Assembly (NCBI GenBank): GCA_905479515.1
Contig: CAJQMX010000125.1
Coordinates: forward strand, 1-8,222
Direction of reading: 5' to 3'
Source: an uncultured Parasphingopyxis sp.
GTDB lineage: Bacteria; Pseudomonadota; Alphaproteobacteria; Sphingomonadales; Sphingomonadaceae
Length of the DNA stretch: 8,222 nt
In this document: positions 1-6,111 of the stretch, piece after piece
How the letters are laid out: every line of letters begins with the position of its first letter
Numbering within the stretch: position 1 is the stretch's first letter
Notes under the pieces: generated by a model
Databases searched by the model: none
Told to the model about the DNA's origin: nothing
The model's input: only the letters and a program-made list of their open reading frames with translations
Position numbers and translations under genes: made by a program

Positions 1-1
1 T

Positions 2-427
2 ACGCGGCTGATCGGCAGGTATGACAGCAGTATCGCTTTTGGACAGAATCGGGCCCTCATTGTCTGGCAGCGGATTATCCGGCCCGATGGTAGCTCCATC
101 GTGATTGATAATCTGCCAGGCACGGATATGGCCGGTTATGCCGGCGTTACCGATGAGGTCGACTTTCATACCTGGGAGCTACTCCAGGGTATCGGACTTT
201 CCACCTTGCTGGGTGTCGGCACGGAATTGAGTTTCGGTGCCGAAGAGAGTGATCTCGTGAGAGCCATTCGGGAAAGCACTCAACAAAATACCAATAATGC
301 CGGTCAGAATATTGTCGAACGCATGCTCGATATTGAGCCAACCATCACCGTCCGACCCGGCTGGCCGATCCGGGTCATTGTCCATAAGGATATTGTCCTA
401 CCACCCATGATTAAGGAGGAGCAGTGA
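2..427 (+). CDS. trbI: TrbI/VirB10-family conjugal transfer protein, C-terminal part (5' end outside window)
   Basis: The reading frame is open from the first bases of the window and gives 141 C-terminal residues. The segment begins TRLIGRYDSSIAFGQNR, continues with LIVWQRIIRPDGSSI and ends with TVRPGWPIRVIVHKDIVL. This is the conserved C-terminal beta-barrel domain of TrbI/VirB10, which forms part of the channel core of a type IV secretion (mating-pair formation) complex spanning inner and outer membranes. The N-terminal transmembrane segment and proline-rich linker lie upstream of the window. The stop codon overlaps or lies just before the start of the next gene, which points to translational coupling within a trb operon. 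In trb clusters trbI is normally the last structural gene, so the window opens at the operon's 3' end. The family call comes from recognition of the motifs. Confidence 0.9.
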   Translation, partial: TRLIGRYDSSIAFGQNRALIVWQRIIRPDGSSIVIDNLPGTDMAGYAGVTDEVDFHTWELLQGIGLSTLLGVGTELSFGAEESDLVRAIRESTQQNTNNAGQNIVERMLDIEPTITVRPGWPIRVIVHKDIVLPPMIKEEQ

Positions 428-429
428 CC

Positions 430-699
430 ATGGCACCGCTTAAACTTGGCAAATTGCCGGATCGGGAAACAACAAAGATCACTTTCAATGCCAGTGCTGA
501 GTTGAGGGCATTGCTTGCGGATTATGCTGCCGCATATGAGGAAGAATATGGGCGGAGGGAAGCTCTTGCCGATCTAATCCCGCATATGCTGGAGACGTTT
601 ATTAAGGGAGATCGAGGGTTCAAGAAGGACCGCAGCGCTGGTGAAAATTTGAGGTCTGGTTTAGGGTCGGAAGCAGACGGTTTTCCAGAAGCCAAATAG
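430..699 (+). CDS. DUF2274 domain protein of the trb operon
   Basis: A small protein of 89 residues that starts MAPLKLGKLPDRE and contains LIPHMLETFIKGDRGF. Both stretches are typical of DUF2274 proteins, which directly follow trbI in many alphaproteobacterial and other trb operons. Their molecular role is not established. A strong ribosome binding site (AAGGAGG, 413-419) lies 10 nt before ATG 430. A GTG at 424 overlaps the trbI stop (GTGA) but sits only 4 nt from that site, so I prefer 430 because the resulting N-terminus fits the family. The last 20 or so residues are low in conservation signal and may be a variable tail. The operon seems to end here, because an IS30 element begins 15 nt after the stop codon and any further downstream operon genes are not present. 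Confidence 0.82.
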   Translation: MAPLKLGKLPDRETTKITFNASAELRALLADYAAAYEEEYGRREALADLIPHMLETFIKGDRGFKKDRSAGENLRSGLGSEADGFPEAK

Positions 700-714
700 A
701 GGCCGCTTGTGGCG

Positions 715-740
715 GTGATCTCAACAGGTCGACGCAACAC
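715..740 (+). repeat. Left terminal inverted repeat of IS30-family element
   Basis: 26 bp that match the reverse complement of 1914-1939 at 21 of 26 positions. The outer 11 bases (GTGATCTCAAC) and inner 7 bases (GCAACAC) are identical. Confidence 0.85.
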
Positions 741-772
741 TTTAATCTTTAATGAAAAGATGGAGTGTTGTT

Positions 773-1912
773 GTGAGTTACAGACGTCGGATCTATTTTA
801 CGAGTGAACAAAGGTCGGAGATATGGGATCGCTGGCAGCGCGGTGAATCAATGAGTTCTATCGGTCGTGGTTTTGACCGGGATTCATCTTCGATTTATCC
901 GTTGCTTTCTCGCACGGGTGGCATTCGCCCACCAGAGCGAAAGCGGTTACGGTTGGCGCTGACACTTGGTGAACGCGAATTGATTTCACGAGGCATTGCG
1001 GCCTTGCATTCTATACGCTCAATTGCACAAGAGCTTTGTCGACCAGCCTCGACCGTCAGTCGTGAGATCAGTCGGAATGGCGGTTATGATAACTATCGTA
1101 CTGTTGATGCTGAGAACCAGGCTTGGGTTCGGGCACTGAGACCAAAGCGTTGTAAGCTGTCGACGAACAAACTGTTGCAACGTGTTATATCAAACAAGCT
1201 TACAATCCATTGGTCACCGGAGCAGATTGCCGGTTGGTTGAAACGAAGGTATCCAAACGAAGAGCACAATCAGGTGTCACATGAGACAATCTATCGAAGC
1301 CTGTTTGTTCAGGCACGCGGCGTGCTGAAGAAGGAACTGATGCAGTATCTTCGCTCGAAACGCACGATACGCCGTTCCAAGCATGCCAGCCTGAAGCGTG
1401 ACGGTCTTGGCCGGATCAAAGATGCTGTATCGATCAGGGAAAGACCGGCCAGCGTGGAAGATCGGGCTGTTCCCGGCCATTGGGAAGGGGATCTTATTGG
1501 CGGATCAAGAAACAGTTATATAGCTACTCTTGTTGAACGTCATTCCCGCTATGTCATGCTGGTCAAGGTAGCAAACAAGGACACACAAAGCGTCGTGTCG
1601 GCCTTGATAAAACAATCCCATAAACTGCCGCGTGAACTCTACAAGTCCCTGACCTGGGATCGAGGCAAGGAATTGGCTGACCACAAGCGGCTTACAATGG
1701 CGACTGATATTGATGTGTACTTTTGCGATCCGCAAAGTCCGTGGCAGCGCGGTTCTAACGAAAACACCAACCGGTTGCTCAGGCAATATCTTCCAAAAGG
1801 AACTGATTTATCAGTGCACTCACAGACCCATCTCAACAGCATTGCTCGCCAGCTAAATGAACGCCCAAGAAAGACATTGCAATTTGAAACACCAGCTGAC
1901 AAATTTAACTAA
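773..1912 (+). CDS. IS30-family DDE transposase
   Basis: An intact transposase of 379 residues (386 if started at ATG 752). I prefer GTG 773 because GGAG at 762-765 sits 7 nt upstream, whereas ATG 752 has no visible ribosome binding site. The N-terminus holds helix-turn-helix regions (RWQRGESMSSIGRGFDR, then SIAQELCRPASTVSREI RNGGY) that bind the terminal repeats. The catalytic core shows the IS30 DD(33)E pattern: D in GHWEGDLIGG (residue 240 from GTG), D in LTWDRGKEL (296) and E in SNENTNRLLRQYLPKG (330). The closing LNERPRKTL is the usual family signature. All catalytic residues are present and no frameshift is seen, so the enzyme may be active. It carries out cut-and-paste or circle-mediated transposition of its own element. 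Confidence 0.93.
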   Translation: MSYRRRIYFTSEQRSEIWDRWQRGESMSSIGRGFDRDSSSIYPLLSRTGGIRPPERKRLRLALTLGERELISRGIAALHSIRSIAQELCRPASTVSREISRNGGYDNYRTVDAENQAWVRALRPKRCKLSTNKLLQRVISNKLTIHWSPEQIAGWLKRRYPNEEHNQVSHETIYRSLFVQARGVLKKELMQYLRSKRTIRRSKHASLKRDGLGRIKDAVSIRERPASVEDRAVPGHWEGDLIGGSRNSYIATLVERHSRYVMLVKVANKDTQSVVSALIKQSHKLPRELYKSLTWDRGKELADHKRLTMATDIDVYFCDPQSPWQRGSNENTNRLLRQYLPKGTDLSVHSQTHLNSIARQLNERPRKTLQFETPADKFN

Positions 1913-1913
1913 T

Positions 1914-1939
1914 GTGTTGCAATGATCGGTTGAGATCAC
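1914..1939 (-). repeat. Right terminal inverted repeat of IS30-family element
   Basis: Partner of the left repeat with 21 of 26 matches. It begins 1 nt after the transposase stop codon, so the element has almost no 3' non-coding DNA. Confidence 0.85.
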
Positions 1940-2042
1940 AGCACAAAGCGGACACAACGTTGCGTGACATTTCTATCGAATAGCCTTTGCCAAGAAGCAA
2001 GCTTCGCCGATACTAAATGTAGCTCCGCAATATTCTTTTGTT

Positions 2043-2288
2043 TCAGAGCAACTGTCGATATCCATGTTCCGTCATCCACTTTGCGCGTTGTAAGTGCGCA
2101 AAATACTGGCAGCGAGCGGTTTCTGGAATTTTTCCTATGTCTCGGCCAAACGCCCACTCGTAGACCTCATCCCACGCCGCTCCAAATGCATCCGCTTCCA
2201 GCAACATGACATAAAGCTTGAAACATTGCCTGTCGTAGGACGTCACAGTTTCAGAGTCTGGTGGGTATTCCCTGAATTCCTGCATCAT
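2043..2288 (-). CDS. Small DUF2285-like (RovC C-terminal-like) ICE protein
   Basis: An 81-residue protein with the pattern TSYDRQCFKLYVMLLEADA, GAAWDEVYEWAFG and, near the C-terminus, RAKWMTEHGYRQLL. I recognise this as the short DUF2285-type protein found in many alphaproteobacterial ICEs close to AlpA-like, RepA/ParA and relaxase genes. The family resembles helix-rich DNA-binding regulators, but no function is proven for this short version. Start: two successive ATG codons (2288 and 2285), with AGAGG just upstream on the minus strand, best spaced for the second. It is transcribed away from the XRE gene and ends about 100 bp before the IS30 element. If a downstream ICE gene originally followed it, that gene is no longer next to it. 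The family call rests on remembered motifs. Confidence 0.62.
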   Translation of the reverse strand: MMQEFREYPPDSETVTSYDRQCFKLYVMLLEADAFGAAWDEVYEWAFGRDIGKIPETARCQYFAHLQRAKWMTEHGYRQLL

Positions 2289-2383
2289 CGCCTCTTTGAA
2301 GGTTGCTCAATAATTTCCATCTTTTCCAATATGTAGAGAATACTCCGTGGTCGAATACTCTGCAAATGCGTTTTCTGTCCTCT
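2289..2383. promoter_or_regulatory. Divergent intergenic region between DUF2285-like gene and XRE regulator
   Basis: 95 bp that must contain the promoters of both divergent genes if they have their own. It is AT-richer than the flanking coding DNA. I could not pick a convincing -35/-10 pair or a clear operator palindrome, so the regulatory role is inferred from gene arrangement only. Confidence 0.35.
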
Positions 2384-2599
2384 ATGCAGATACGGGAAAC
2401 TTTTGCGGCCAATCTAAAGAAATACCGGAAGGCCAAGGGCCTTTCACAGGAGGAGCTTGCGCATCAGGCCGAATTGGATCGAACCTATATCAGTTCGCTT
2501 GAACGATGCGTCTATGCGGCAAGCATCGATGTCGTCGGGCGGATCGCGGACGTGTTGGAAATTAAACCATCAGACCTGCTGAGAGAACGTGAAGAATGA
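2384..2599 (+). CDS. XRE-family helix-turn-helix transcriptional regulator
   Basis: A 71-residue single-domain Cro/C1-type DNA-binding protein. From ATG 2384 it reads MQIRETFAANLKKYRKAKG, then the helix-turn-helix LSQEELAHQAELDRTYISSLE (residues 20-40), then IDVVGRIADVLEIKPSDLL. The frame is open upstream to 2303 (TTG), with another ATG at 2366. I prefer 2384 because related proteins start with M-x-IRE just before the first helix. None of the three starts has a clear Shine-Dalgarno sequence, so the start is uncertain. There is no additional ligand or protease domain, so it probably acts as a simple dimeric repressor. It sits divergent to the DUF2285-like gene and convergent with ardA, a usual place for an ICE or plasmid control repressor. 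Confidence 0.85.
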   Translation: MQIRETFAANLKKYRKAKGLSQEELAHQAELDRTYISSLERCVYAASIDVVGRIADVLEIKPSDLLREREE

Positions 2600-2688
2600 C
2601 GTGCCGTTTTGTAGGGAATTGCAGCTTGGCTGCTCAAGCGCCTTGTTTGATTACTGCGGAAAATTCGGCTTGGAATTAGGTGGCCGTA

Positions 2689-2714
2689 TGTTCAGGCCTT
2701 AGCAGGCCTGAACA
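2689..2714. terminator. Hairpin at convergent ends of XRE gene and ardA
   Basis: TGTTCAGGCCT (2689-2699) pairs perfectly with AGGCCTGAACA (2704-2714) around a 4-nt loop. The second arm covers the last ardA codons, and the ardA stop codon (2699-2701) straddles the loop. There is no good T-tract on either side, so it is either a weak bidirectional terminator or an mRNA 3'-end stabilising hairpin. Confidence 0.5.
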
Positions 2715-3202
2715 ACATATGTCCTACCATCAATCTCAAGTTCGGTAATATCACCGCCCAGAACCAGATCTCGGGCGAATGCTTTAGTATCGAAATAATA
2801 TCGGAGATTTTCCGGGATTTGATCGAGTAAGCCGGTATCTTCCAGGTAGGTCTCGGTATATTCTTCTGCAGTGCCTTCGAACAGGATAACATCCTCTAGC
2901 CTGTCTAGAATATTGTCCATATCGCAGCTTAGATCTTCGGCGAGATAAATCGCTTTGATCTGATCCTCACTCTCAAGCTGCTCAAAATCATCAAACCATT
3001 GTTTCAAGTTTGCCTGATGAATGCTCAGGGCTTCGAAGAGTTTGTAATTATCTCCCTCAATGAACTGGATTTCATATTCCTCAACAGGATCGCCATAACG
3101 GTTGCGGTGCAAAGCTGCTCTTCTTGCGTATTCCTCATAGGTTTCGAAATAAAAACCGGTGGCGGAAATATCGTAGGGGGCTGCATGATATGTATTCGTC
3201 AT
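2699..3202 (-). CDS. ardA: ArdA-type antirestriction protein
   Basis: A 167-residue, strongly acidic protein (about 38 D/E against about 12 K/R), as expected for ArdA, a DNA mimic that occupies the DNA-binding groove of type I restriction-modification enzymes and protects incoming mobile DNA. Recognisable segments are TYEEYARRAALHRNRYG (21-37), PVEEYEIQFIEGDN (39-52) and QIPENLRYYFDTKAFARDL (128-146) with LGGDI just after. All are typical of the short ArdA proteins of alphaproteobacteria. The start at 3202 is well supported: AAGGAG on the minus strand (3210-3215) lies 7 nt upstream. The open frame extends to 3259, but that segment lacks a binding site and family similarity. It stands alone, convergent with the XRE gene. 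Length and composition suggest it is intact and functional. Confidence 0.86.
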   Translation of the reverse strand: MTNTYHAAPYDISATGFYFETYEEYARRAALHRNRYGDPVEEYEIQFIEGDNYKLFEALSIHQANLKQWFDDFEQLESEDQIKAIYLAEDLSCDMDNILDRLEDVILFEGTAEEYTETYLEDTGLLDQIPENLRYYFDTKAFARDLVLGGDITELEIDGRTYVVQAC

Positions 3203-3488
3203 TTTCTGTCTCCTTGTTTTGATGCAAGGAAGGACTTGGCTGACAGCACGCAGGAGCAATTGCCTTCACGGATATGGAGCGGAAGGTCGGTTGCGACGGC
3301 GGGTGCAGCCGATAAAGCCGCACAGCTTCAAAACGAGGAGATGAGGAAATTATACGAATATGTTGCTAGTCCCCGTATTTTCTTCGATGGCTAAAGGAGC
3401 ATAGAAGCCAACGAAATGGCACGACCGCCTAGACCCACCAATAAATACATCACTTGAGAAATGTGTAGCACACGGGCAAAGTGGAGAA
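3203..3488. other. Gene-poor region with possible coding remnant
   Basis: About 290 bp upstream of ardA without a convincing complete gene. It should contain the ardA promoter, although I could not identify one confidently. On the plus strand a frame closing at 3394 reads ADKAAQLQNEEMRKLYEYVASPRIFFDG. The part from about 3290 has a protein-like charge pattern and may be the 3' remnant of a coiled-coil protein gene whose 5' part is lost. The upstream part of that same frame lies antisense to ardA and is a shadow. No RNA gene or repeat array was seen. Confidence 0.3.
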
Positions 3489-3710
3489 TTGAGCGGAAAC
3501 TTCGGTCAGTATCTGCAGACAATGCCAATATCGCCATTGCAAGATATTATTTCGCTCATCACGGTAGAAATATCTCCGTCACTGACGGATTCGATGCCTT
3601 CGCACCTGGCACAGTTGATTTTCGAAGCTACCCGTCTGCTATCCGATTTTCCGATTATGGCCCCAGATAGCTCCAAAGTCATGAGAGTTTGGAAGCGGCT
3701 AGACAAATAG
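3489..3710 (+). CDS. Hypothetical small ORF or gene remnant, unrecognised
   Basis: A TTG-initiated frame of 73 residues (open upstream to 3405 without an ATG). It contains a hydrophobic/amphipathic stretch, LQDIISLITVEISPSLTDSMPSHLAQLIFEATRLLSDFP, and ends KVMRVWKRLDK. I do not recognise the family. No good ribosome binding site precedes it, and its last 32 bp overlap the 3' end of abiEii on the opposite strand. An alternative frame (3461-3670) covers the same DNA with a less protein-like composition. It could be the 3' fragment of a gene cut off during rearrangement, or non-coding. It is reported because the stretch between ardA and abiE is otherwise unexplained. Confidence 0.25.
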   Translation: MSGNFGQYLQTMPISPLQDIISLITVEISPSLTDSMPSHLAQLIFEATRLLSDFPIMAPDSSKVMRVWKRLDK

Positions 3711-4545
3711 GGGCGAGCCGTTCCCAGATTTCTTCAACCACACCTTCTAGTGAAACGCCCTCAAGTTCGGTGGATTCAGCATAGGCAGTCCATTGAGTAA
3801 CCTTCGTAGGTTCGGTGGCGAACTCTTCCGATAAACCAGGTGGTCTGTCGGTTGGAATTGCTGTTTGTCTCCTATCAAATGTAGATTTGAGCGTGCGCGC
3901 GAGCTCGTCGTCCGGGATTTCTTTGACTTTCGGCACGGCCCAGAGGTCGTAAAAATCCTTCATTCGTCCGTTCACCACGCCAAGATCGACAACGGCTTGG
4001 AATTTCTCAGCAATCACTGTGGCTGGCGAGTATGCCCGGATTTTCGCCAACTCGAAGTCGAGCAGTGAAGTATATTCGATTTCGAATTTTGGATCGCCTA
4101 GTGCATCACCGAAACCAAGATCTATCGTGATCGGAATGCGTGTTTTCCCCAGATAGGCAGTCGTCTTCAAACGCTTGCCGCCATAGACTTGATCTTCTCT
4201 AATATCAGATGCCGAGATATCAGCGACGTCGAATGTGAGTCCATCATTGACGTCCATAGCGAGGATTTTCGCGAACGCTGCTTTTAATTGCCCCTCGTCA
4301 TCATCACCAAAACCGAGAAAATCTACGTCGCGTGTAAATCGTCCTGGATCCTTGGTCCAAAGCGTAACGAGCATTCCTCCTTTTAGAACAAACCGGTCCC
4401 GGTAGTCAGAAATGGAGAGGCGATAGATCAATCTCTCCAAACCGAAAGCGACGAGAACGACATTAAAGACGCGCTGCTCTTCGCGCGCCAGGTTCAGCAA
4501 GCGCTGCCGAACGGATGCGGCTATATTTTTCGGTTGCTTAGCCAT
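3679..4545 (-). CDS. abiEii: AbiEii-family nucleotidyltransferase toxin (type IV toxin-antitoxin / abortive infection)
   Basis: A 288-residue protein with the four AbiEii motifs. The nucleotidyltransferase signature is LKGGMLVTLW (54-63) followed by FTRDVDFLGFG (70-80), with metal-binding D73 and D75. Next come ITIDLGFGD (139-147), VIAEKFQAVVDLG (177-189) with the AEK motif, and RMKDFYDLW (194-202). Family members are DUF1814 toxins of the polymerase-beta fold. They transfer nucleotides, and studied relatives modify tRNA, halting growth during phage infection. Length is normal and no key residue is missing. It overlaps abiEi by 8 bp (ATG at 4545, abiEi stop at 4538-4540), so the two are translated as a coupled pair with antitoxin first. 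Its 3' end overlaps a doubtful ORF on the other strand. Confidence 0.92.
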   Translation of the reverse strand: MAKQPKNIAASVRQRLLNLAREEQRVFNVVLVAFGLERLIYRLSISDYRDRFVLKGGMLVTLWTKDPGRFTRDVDFLGFGDDDEGQLKAAFAKILAMDVNDGLTFDVADISASDIREDQVYGGKRLKTTAYLGKTRIPITIDLGFGDALGDPKFEIEYTSLLDFELAKIRAYSPATVIAEKFQAVVDLGVVNGRMKDFYDLWAVPKVKEIPDDELARTLKSTFDRRQTAIPTDRPPGLSEEFATEPTKVTQWTAYAESTELEGVSLEGVVEEIWERLAPICLAASKLS

Positions 4546-5161
4546 TGGATGTCAGCGCCTCCAGATAGGGGCGCATCAGTTTGCCGGTCCCATAATTTTC
4601 TGCGGCATTTGCTAGACTAGCTGGCGACGCTTTGCGCGTTTCTAGAGCGGTCTTAAGGCACTCAATCGCTACCGAGCGATCGACCAGTTTTGGGTTTCGA
4701 AAGGCGTCCGCAATCGATTTGGCGACGGAGTATATTTTTACGTCAACATTGCCGATTTCGAACCTCTCTACACCTTTCGAGAAATAAGGCTCTCGAAATC
4801 GTACCGTTCGCGTTCGCGGATAGGAGATTTTCGGTTCCCAATCTTTGGCGCCAATGGCGATCCACACCTTGCGCGGCAGTTGATCCGTGAGCCCGTGAAA
4901 TGCTAGCGCCGACATGAGACAGATAATGGCCTTCGGCGCCTGCTTGCTGACTTCCGCGAGACTGGCGTTAAACTCGATATCGGTCTCTGAGAGCTGGTAG
5001 AGTCCTCGACCGATCCTGATGATATCGCCGTCGTCCATAACGCGTTTTATTACAGTGCCGGTGACTCCAACCTTGCGCAGGTCACGGGGTCGCGCGAGCG
5101 GGTGGCGGGCCATATAGGCTAGCAGCTTCTCTCGTTGCGTCTGTGTTGGCGCCTTGGGCAT
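4538..5161 (-). CDS. abiEi: AbiEi-family antitoxin and autorepressor
   Basis: A 207-residue protein starting MPKAPTQTQREKLL. The N-terminal 56 residues form a winged helix (RPRDLRKVGVTGTVIKRVMDDGDIIRIGRGLYQL). The C-terminal domain includes ICLMSALAFHGLTDQLPRKVWIAIG and SVAKSIADAFRNPKLVD, the typical AbiEi antitoxin arrangement. In the studied AbiE system AbiEi binds inverted repeats in its own promoter and represses, and it also neutralises AbiEii without forming a stable complex. The frame remains open upstream to 5290, but translation from there would cross the 19-bp inverted repeat, so ATG 5161 is chosen because it fits the family N-terminus. No standard Shine-Dalgarno is visible before this ATG, since the second arm of the repeat ends at the base just before it. 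Leaderless or structure-modulated translation is possible. Confidence 0.88.
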   Translation of the reverse strand: MPKAPTQTQREKLLAYMARHPLARPRDLRKVGVTGTVIKRVMDDGDIIRIGRGLYQLSETDIEFNASLAEVSKQAPKAIICLMSALAFHGLTDQLPRKVWIAIGAKDWEPKISYPRTRTVRFREPYFSKGVERFEIGNVDVKIYSVAKSIADAFRNPKLVDRSVAIECLKTALETRKASPASLANAAENYGTGKLMRPYLEALTSNG

Positions 5162-5210
5162 TGTTACAAAACCTCGGACAAAATTTATTTCTGTCCGAGG
5201 TTTTGTAACA
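5162..5210. promoter_or_regulatory. Perfect 19-bp inverted repeat, probable AbiEi operator
   Basis: TGTTACAAAACCTCGGACA (5162-5180) is exactly repeated in inverse orientation at 5192-5210, separated by an 11-nt AT-rich spacer. It abuts the abiEi start codon. The known biology of AbiEi (negative autoregulation through inverted repeats) makes it the likely operator. Transcribed, it would form a 19-bp hairpin directly before the AUG. Confidence 0.8.
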
Positions 5211-5230
5211 TAATGAGAACCAATTTCCAA
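5202..5230 (-). promoter_or_regulatory. Candidate abiE promoter
   Basis: On the minus strand TTGGAA (5230-5225) and TACAAA (5207-5202) are separated by 17 nt, giving a plausible -35/-10 pair. The -10 box lies inside the outer arm of the inverted repeat, so bound AbiEi would block it. This is a motif-level guess. Confidence 0.4.
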
Positions 5231-5262
5231 TGAAAAAGCTTCAGATACACTCGCTGAATTAG

Positions 5263-5889
5263 GTGTCAGACATTGAGAATCCGGTTCCACATCGTCACCC
5301 CTGTTCTTTCGTTTCCATTTTCGAAGAAGGCCGTTCGGATCAACGGCGAGCTCCGCCCCGCCTGCGTAGACACGGTACCCGTCTTCCCGATCTGGCGCGC
5401 GAAGCTCTCGGTCTTTTGGTTGAGCAACTCACTACAGTCCGGGCCCAGGTCAAGGCATTGGAAGCAAGGCTTCTCGCCTGGCACCGATCGAACGGGGCGA
5501 GCCGCCGACTGGAGACTATCCCCGGGGTTGGAGTGATCACGGCAAGGGCCCTGGTGGCGACGATCGGTGACGGCAGCCAGTTCCACTCAGGACGGCAACT
5601 CTCGGCCTGGCTCGGTCTTGTTCCCCGACAACAGTCGAGCGGGGGCAAGACCAAGCTGGGACGAATATCGAAGCGGGGAGATGGGTATATCCGGCGTCTG
5701 CTTGTGCACGGCGCCCGAACTGTGCTGCGTTGGCACCGCGCGAGACCAGAAACAGATACCGGTTGGGCCGATCAACTTCTCGCCCGTCGGCCAACCAATG
5801 TCGTCCTCGTCGCTATGGCCAACAAGACAGCGCGGGTCGCCTGGGCGCTGCTCAGGCATCAGCGCGATTATCAGACGGTGTCGACATAA
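5263..5889 (+). pseudogene. IS110-family (IS1111-type) transposase, 5'-truncated (IS-A)
   Basis: An open frame of 208 codons from GTG 5263. Recognisable transposase sequence begins only near codon 40 (LPDLAREALGLLVEQL). It continues with a coiled-coil linker and the C-terminal Transposase_20 domain: RLETIPGVGVITARALVA (82-99), GRQLSAWLGLVPRQQSSGGK (110-129) with the conserved serine region, and ISKRGDGYIRRLLVHGA (135-151). The N-terminal RuvC-like DEDD domain, normally about 150 residues, is absent, so it cannot be an active recombinase. The first 35 or so codons are probably unrelated DNA at the deletion junction next to the abiE promoter. The truncation point lies somewhere in about 5263-5380. 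About 60% identity by eye with the IS-B C-terminal core shows the two are related but distinct elements. Confidence 0.85.
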
Positions 5890-6023
5890 CGGGCAGAACC
5901 AGATTGCGAGGGTAATCACGATGTGATGGCGAAACAGGGTCAACCGGGAGCGATCAAACCCGAGGTGCTGTCCGGGCCCAAAGCCCGATAATGTGACAGG
6001 GCGTCGATCCATCGGACTCCATC
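5890..6023 (+). mobile_element. 3' non-coding tail of IS-A, first part
   Basis: 134 bp after the IS-A transposase stop, with no gene of its own. It includes a small hairpin (CGGGC 5973-5977 with GCCCG 5983-5987). It appears to continue at 7424 after the inserted IS-B. Together the two parts give roughly 240 bp, similar to the IS-B 3' tail, and in IS1111-group elements this is where the guide RNA is encoded. Assignment to IS-A is inference. Confidence 0.5.
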
Positions 6024-6030
6024 AGATGGG

Positions 6031-6041
6031 GTGGTTGCCGC
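6031..6041 (+). repeat. Left subterminal inverted repeat of IS-B
   Basis: GTGGTTGCCGC, the exact reverse complement of 7410-7420. Subterminal, short repeats are the hallmark of the IS1111 group within IS110. Confidence 0.7.
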
Positions 6042-6111
6042 CCTCCCTCGACGGCATCACAATGTGCTAGAATTGTGGCATTACAGCCACTGGGATGAAA
6101 GGACGGCACCC

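Larger units (their letters stand above)
715..1939 (+). mobile_element. Complete IS30-family insertion sequence
   Basis: A 1225-bp unit bounded by 26-bp imperfect inverted repeats, each beginning GTGATCTCAAC and ending GCAACAC toward the interior. It encloses one intact IS30-type transposase and no passenger genes, and its size is in the normal IS30 range. I see no direct repeat of 2-4 bp in the flanks (GGCG before, AGCA after). That could reflect a deletion next to the element or a recombination between copies. It lies between the trb operon and the DUF2285/XRE block. Confidence 0.88.

Noticed and set aside
1936..2157. Minus-strand ORF of 73 codons between IS30 and the DUF2285-like gene
   Set aside because: It overlaps the DUF2285-like gene in another frame, and its end lies at the IS30 repeat. 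Composition is not protein-like. A frameshifted C-terminal extension of the DUF2285-like gene was considered, but that protein ends naturally at GYRQLL.
2999..3394. Plus-strand ORF of 131 codons covering the start of ardA
   Set aside because: Most of it lies antisense to the well-supported ardA gene, and it has no good start. Only its last part, beyond ardA, is kept as a possible remnant.
5162..5290. N-terminal extension of abiEi to 5290
   Set aside because: It would place the 19-bp inverted repeat and the promoter inside the coding region, and the extra residues do not fit the family N-terminus.
5587..6012. Long minus-strand ORF opposite the IS-A transposase
   Set aside because: Antisense shadow of the transposase and its GC-rich tail. 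No family features or ribosome binding site.
6045..6073. Promoter for the IS-B transposase (TAGAAT at 6068-6073)
   Set aside because: The -10-like box is reasonable, but no -35 box is found at proper spacing. Expression from a circular junction is also possible, so no feature was called.
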